Source of the DNA: Acidimicrobiales bacterium
GTDB taxonomy: Bacteria; Actinomycetota; Acidimicrobiia; Acidimicrobiales; Poriferisodalaceae
DNA: 64,000 bases
Assembly: GCA_014239555.1 (NCBI GenBank)
Contig: JAAZYR010000008.1
Span: 1-64,000, forward strand
Direction of reading: 5' to 3'
The translations under genes and the position numbers were made by a program. The stretch's first letter is position 1. Each line of letters begins with the position of its first letter. Positions 60,816-64,000 of the stretch are shown here, in pieces. The notes beneath the pieces were generated by a model. It was not told where the DNA came from, made no database searches, and saw nothing but the letters and a program-made list of their open reading frames with translations.

Positions 60816-63041
60816 ATGGTTACCGTCACCAGAGTCTTGCCGTGGCGACGCTCGGCAGCCCCTGTCCACACCGAAATCCAGGGTGTACTAGATCGCTATC
60901 GGGCTCGTTGGCCAAAAAGCACTCCCGACCTTTTCCTTCGAGCCTATGAGACTGCTGAAAAGGCTCACCAAGGACAGCGCCGAAAGTCCGGAGAGCCGTA
61001 CATTCTGCACCCCGTGGCAGTTGCATCAGTAGTGGCTGAAATGGGCTTAGACGACGTATCTATAGCCGCAGCTCTACTACACGACGCGGTCGAAGACACC
61101 GCAATCGAGTTAATCCAGATACAAAGAGAATTTGGGCAGGACGTAGCAACAATTGTCGACGGGGTAACGAAACTCGACCGAGTGCGATTCGCCACCAAGG
61201 AGGCCCAACAAGCCGCAACCCTTCGCAAGATGCTGGTCGCGATGGCTAGTGACCTTCGAGTACTCCTGATCAAGCTGGCAGACCGCTTGCACAATATGCG
61301 CACAATTGGAGCACTCCGACCGGCGAAACAAGAACAAATTGCGCGTGAAACCCTTGACGTCTATGCGCCGATCGCCCATCGACTCGGTATGCAAGAAGTC
61401 CGAAACGAACTTGAAGATTTAGCGTTCGCAGCGCTTTACCCTAAACGCTACGCAGAAATCGACCGACTCATCGCTGAACGAACCCCAGCGCAAGAGACCT
61501 ATGTCGAGGGTGTTCTAGCGGAGATTCGCGAACGGCTGGCCAGAACGTCCATCGAAGGTGACGTAACCGGACGCAGAAAACATCACTGGGCCGTCTACGA
61601 AAAAATGATCGTAAAAGGCAGATCATTTGATGAAATCTTCGATTTGGTAGGAATCAGAGTTGTCGTCCCGGCTATCCGAGACGCGTACGGAGCACTCGGA
61701 TCAATACACAGCACGTGGAAACCAGTTTCGGGCCGCTTCAAAGATTATATAGCGATGCCAAAATTCAACTTATATCAATCTCTACACACCACGGTTGTAG
61801 GACCTGCAGGAGTCAGCGTTGAAGTCCAGATACGTACCGAAGAGATGCACGGTAGAGCAGAACATGGCGTCGCGGCCCACTGGCGTTATAAGGATCCATC
61901 TGAGGGCTCCGCAGCTGACATGTCATGGCTCAACGACATCGTTGACTGGCAAGCAGAGACAGATGACCCTGAGGAGTTCATGCGTACTCTGGCGGTCGAC
62001 TTAGAGCAAGACGAGGTGTATGTATTCACCCCCAAAGGTGATGTCCTAACCCTGGCTACACAAGCGACCTCAATCGATTTTGCTTATGCCATCCACACCG
62101 ATATCGGAGACGCAACGATCGGCGCCAAGATAGATGGACGGCTTGTGCCTCTCGACCGTCAACTGCAATCGGGCGACACTGTCGAAGTCTTCACCTCGAA
62201 AGTCGAAGGAGCCGGACCATCACGCGACTGGCTCCACATAGCGACCACACCCAAGGCCAGAAATAACATCAAACAATGGTTTGCGCGAACAGACCGCGAG
62301 GAAATGCTTGACCTAGGGCGAGAGCAACTGGTCTCAGCTTTACACGACGAAGGCCTTCGAGCCCAGCTACTTATCGATAGCGACGAACTCCTCCAAGTAG
62401 CTCAACAGTTCAACCGCAGCGATCTCGAGGTGCTTTTCGAAGCGATCGGAAAAGGCGACCTAAGTGCACCATCAGTAGCTAAACGTTTAACGGCCAACTT
62501 ACGCGGAGCAGACAGCGACCAGCGTCTACCCGCAAAACCCGCGCAGGACCGCGGTTCTCGGCGGCGACGAACCAGCGGAGTGCATGTGGAGGGCTTGGGT
62601 GACTCGCTGGTGCGTCTAGCTGGATGCTGCAATCCTGTTCCAGGTGACGAAATCCTTGGCTTCATCACTAAAGGGAGAGGAATCTCGGTACATCGCGATG
62701 ATTGCACTAACGCCGGTGAATTAGTTAGCGCTTCTGGAGCACGACAAATTGAAGTTGACTGGGATACAGCTTTCAGCGGCCAGTTCCAGACCACGATCGA
62801 AGCACGAGCCCTTGATCGAGACCGCCTATTAGCTGACGTGGTTTCTGTGATTTCAGACCACCACATGAGCATCTCGACTGCCCACACATTCACAAGTGAT
62901 GATCAGGTGTCGGTCCTGCAATTCGAGGTCGAAGTGGGTGACTCAATCCTGCTAGAGCAGTTACTCGCTGCGGTAAGAAATATTGACGGCGTCTTTGATG
63001 CCCACCGAGTTGTCCCGAGCAGTGCAAGGCCCCCTTCCTGA
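60816..63041 (+). CDS. rel: Bifunctional (p)ppGpp synthetase/hydrolase Rel
   Basis: 741 residues. HD hydrolase domain (ILHPVAVASVVAEMGLDD, AALLHDAVEDT) and synthetase domain with GRRKHHWAVYEKM, FKDYIAMPKFNLYQSLHTTV and EVQIRTEEMHGRAEHGVAAHWRYK. Then TGS (VFTPKGDVLTLATQATSIDFAYAIH), the zinc-finger/helical region (LAGCCNPVPGDEI) and the ACT domain at the end. Both activities look intact, as usual for actinobacterial Rel. It controls the stringent response. Ends 111 nt before hisS. Confidence 0.95.
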   Translation: MVTVTRVLPWRRSAAPVHTEIQGVLDRYRARWPKSTPDLFLRAYETAEKAHQGQRRKSGEPYILHPVAVASVVAEMGLDDVSIAAALLHDAVEDTAIELIQIQREFGQDVATIVDGVTKLDRVRFATKEAQQAATLRKMLVAMASDLRVLLIKLADRLHNMRTIGALRPAKQEQIARETLDVYAPIAHRLGMQEVRNELEDLAFAALYPKRYAEIDRLIAERTPAQETYVEGVLAEIRERLARTSIEGDVTGRRKHHWAVYEKMIVKGRSFDEIFDLVGIRVVVPAIRDAYGALGSIHSTWKPVSGRFKDYIAMPKFNLYQSLHTTVVGPAGVSVEVQIRTEEMHGRAEHGVAAHWRYKDPSEGSAADMSWLNDIVDWQAETDDPEEFMRTLAVDLEQDEVYVFTPKGDVLTLATQATSIDFAYAIHTDIGDATIGAKIDGRLVPLDRQLQSGDTVEVFTSKVEGAGPSRDWLHIATTPKARNNIKQWFARTDREEMLDLGREQLVSALHDEGLRAQLLIDSDELLQVAQQFNRSDLEVLFEAIGKGDLSAPSVAKRLTANLRGADSDQRLPAKPAQDRGSRRRRTSGVHVEGLGDSLVRLAGCCNPVPGDEILGFITKGRGISVHRDDCTNAGELVSASGARQIEVDWDTAFSGQFQTTIEARALDRDRLLADVVSVISDHHMSISTAHTFTSDDQVSVLQFEVEVGDSILLEQLLAAVRNIDGVFDAHRVVPSSARPPS

Positions 63042-63152
63042 AGCTCAATCTAGATCTATAAGTGCCGGGGACTTTGTAGTCGAACCATCTACGATGGGAG
63101 GTTCATCGGGCAGCTATCTCATCGCACCCCTCGACGCTCCCCAGGAAGATCC

Positions 63153-64000
63153 ATGTCGAAGAAGGCAAATACCTTCCGAACTCCAATCGGAACACGAGAC
63201 CTCATGCCGTCGGAGTCTGCGCGTTGGGAGGCCGTTACCAACGTTTTTACCGGCGTCGCATCGCGTGCCGGATTTTCCTTGGTCGATACACCTATTTTTG
63301 AGGACACCGGAGTTTTCTCGCGAATCGGCGAAGGTACGGACGTCGTGGGTAAAGAGATGTACGAATTTCGCGACCGAAGCGATCGACCCATGGCGTTACG
63401 TCCCGAAGGAACTGCTGGCGTTTGTCGCGCCTTTGCCCAACACCGCCCTGCAGTGCCGTGGAAGGTGTACTACCGAGGCCCTTATTTTCGATATGAAGCA
63501 CCTCAAGCCGGAAGGTTTCGCCAGTTCCACCAATTCGGTATCGAAAGCATCGGATCTGACGACCCAGACATCGACGTTGAGGTGATCGCTCTCGCATCGG
63601 AAGTCTTACGAAGCGTTGGACTTCAACGCGTCCTTCTGGTCGTCAACTCCATGGGTGATCAAAACACCAGGAATCTCTATCAAGAAGCATTGAGTGGTTA
63701 CTTGATGGACAATTTGAATGAAATCGATGAGCAAGACAGAGACAAGGCAGCGTCGCACCCACTCCGAGTGCTTGACTCCAAACGATCAGCCACTCAGGCG
63801 ATTACGAACCATGCGCCTAAAATTGGTGAATACCTCAGCTCAGAAGCGGAACAACATTTCGATCGAGTCAAGGACGGGTTGGGTTCCCTGGGCATTCCGT
63901 TTGCAATCGAACCGAAGCTCGTCCGTGGTCTGGATTACTACACACACACCACTTTTGAGTTTCAGAGCTCAGCCCTCGAAACTGCCCAAAATACGGTTTG
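63153..64000 (+). CDS. hisS: Histidyl-tRNA synthetase (5' part)
   Basis: First 282 codons; the gene runs out of the window. ATG 63153 is preceded by CAGGAAG. Class II motifs are clear: TPIGTRDLMPSE, RPEGTAGVCRAFAQ (motif 2 region) and YRGPYFRYEAPQAGRFRQFHQFGIE, and the HisA motif LVRGLDYYTHTTFEF. It charges tRNA-His. The neighbouring rel-hisS order is common in bacteria. Confidence 0.94.
   Translation, partial: MSKKANTFRTPIGTRDLMPSESARWEAVTNVFTGVASRAGFSLVDTPIFEDTGVFSRIGEGTDVVGKEMYEFRDRSDRPMALRPEGTAGVCRAFAQHRPAVPWKVYYRGPYFRYEAPQAGRFRQFHQFGIESIGSDDPDIDVEVIALASEVLRSVGLQRVLLVVNSMGDQNTRNLYQEALSGYLMDNLNEIDEQDRDKAASHPLRVLDSKRSATQAITNHAPKIGEYLSSEAEQHFDRVKDGLGSLGIPFAIEPKLVRGLDYYTHTTFEFQSSALETAQNTV

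Noticed and set aside
1..64000. CRISPR arrays, tRNA or rRNA genes, insertion sequences, prophage
   Set aside because: No direct-repeat arrays, no tRNA-like sequence and no transposase or integrase found by reading.

Overview
The window looks like a chromosomal fragment of an uncultured actinobacterium, most likely class Acidimicrobiia. No rRNA is present, so this rests on gene content and order. The right third keeps the order known from Mycobacterium: HIT protein, phosphatidylinositol-phosphate synthase, PIM acyltransferase, PimA, then pdxS, pdxT, yebC, ruvCAB, yajC-secD-secF, apt and rel. Other actinobacterial marks are an InhA-type FabI, an F420-dependent NADP reductase, luciferase-like flavin enzymes, a TIGR03084 (mycothiol-enzyme-like) protein and a single-chain acyl-CoA carboxylase. 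Base composition is moderate by eye, GTG and TTG starts are common, and many neighbours overlap by 4 nt, which suits a compact genome rather than a high-GC soil actinomycete.

Layout. 1-3.4 kb: a partial DUF3237-like gene, an M41-peptidase-like protein whose catalytic Glu is replaced, a broken short-chain dehydrogenase, a stretch of damaged sequence, and three small genes. 3.4-16.2 kb: catabolic and accessory enzymes (acyl-CoA dehydrogenase, epimerase, Xaa-Pro peptidase, FAD oxidoreductase, NUDIX, TauD-type dioxygenase, YqeY, NtaA-type flavin monooxygenase, two PuuE-like deacetylases, a tandem-fused class III CoA-transferase). 16.2-34.6 kb: acyl-CoA metabolism (four-gene operon with a one-chain carboxylase, enoyl-CoA hydratase, acetoacetyl-CoA synthetase, thioesterases, dehydrogenases) with coaE and a HAD phosphatase. 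33.5-40 kb: a leftward run with a methyltransferase, a lone ABC ATPase and a heterodimeric ABC exporter. 40-43.9 kb: paired CNNM/CorC membrane proteins, fabI and the F420:NADP reductase. 43.9-64 kb: a rightward housekeeping block for PIM lipid synthesis, vitamin B6, Holliday-junction resolution, queuosine tRNA modification, Sec export, purine salvage, (p)ppGpp and the start of hisS.

Functionally, the left half reads as a heterotroph's equipment for oxidising carboxylic and acyl-CoA substrates, with several N- or S-compound enzymes nearby; the right half is conserved housekeeping. I found no transposase, phage gene, CRISPR array, tRNA or rRNA, and no recognisable helix-turn-helix regulator. 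I did not find a clear new multi-gene system. The strongest unusual signals are enzymes that keep the family fold but have lost key residues: M41-like HVAGH, an M48-like protein without HEXXH, a tRNA-guanine transglycosylase without its three zinc cysteines, a PIP synthase with an altered CDP-alcohol motif, and an ABC exporter with one degenerate ATP site.
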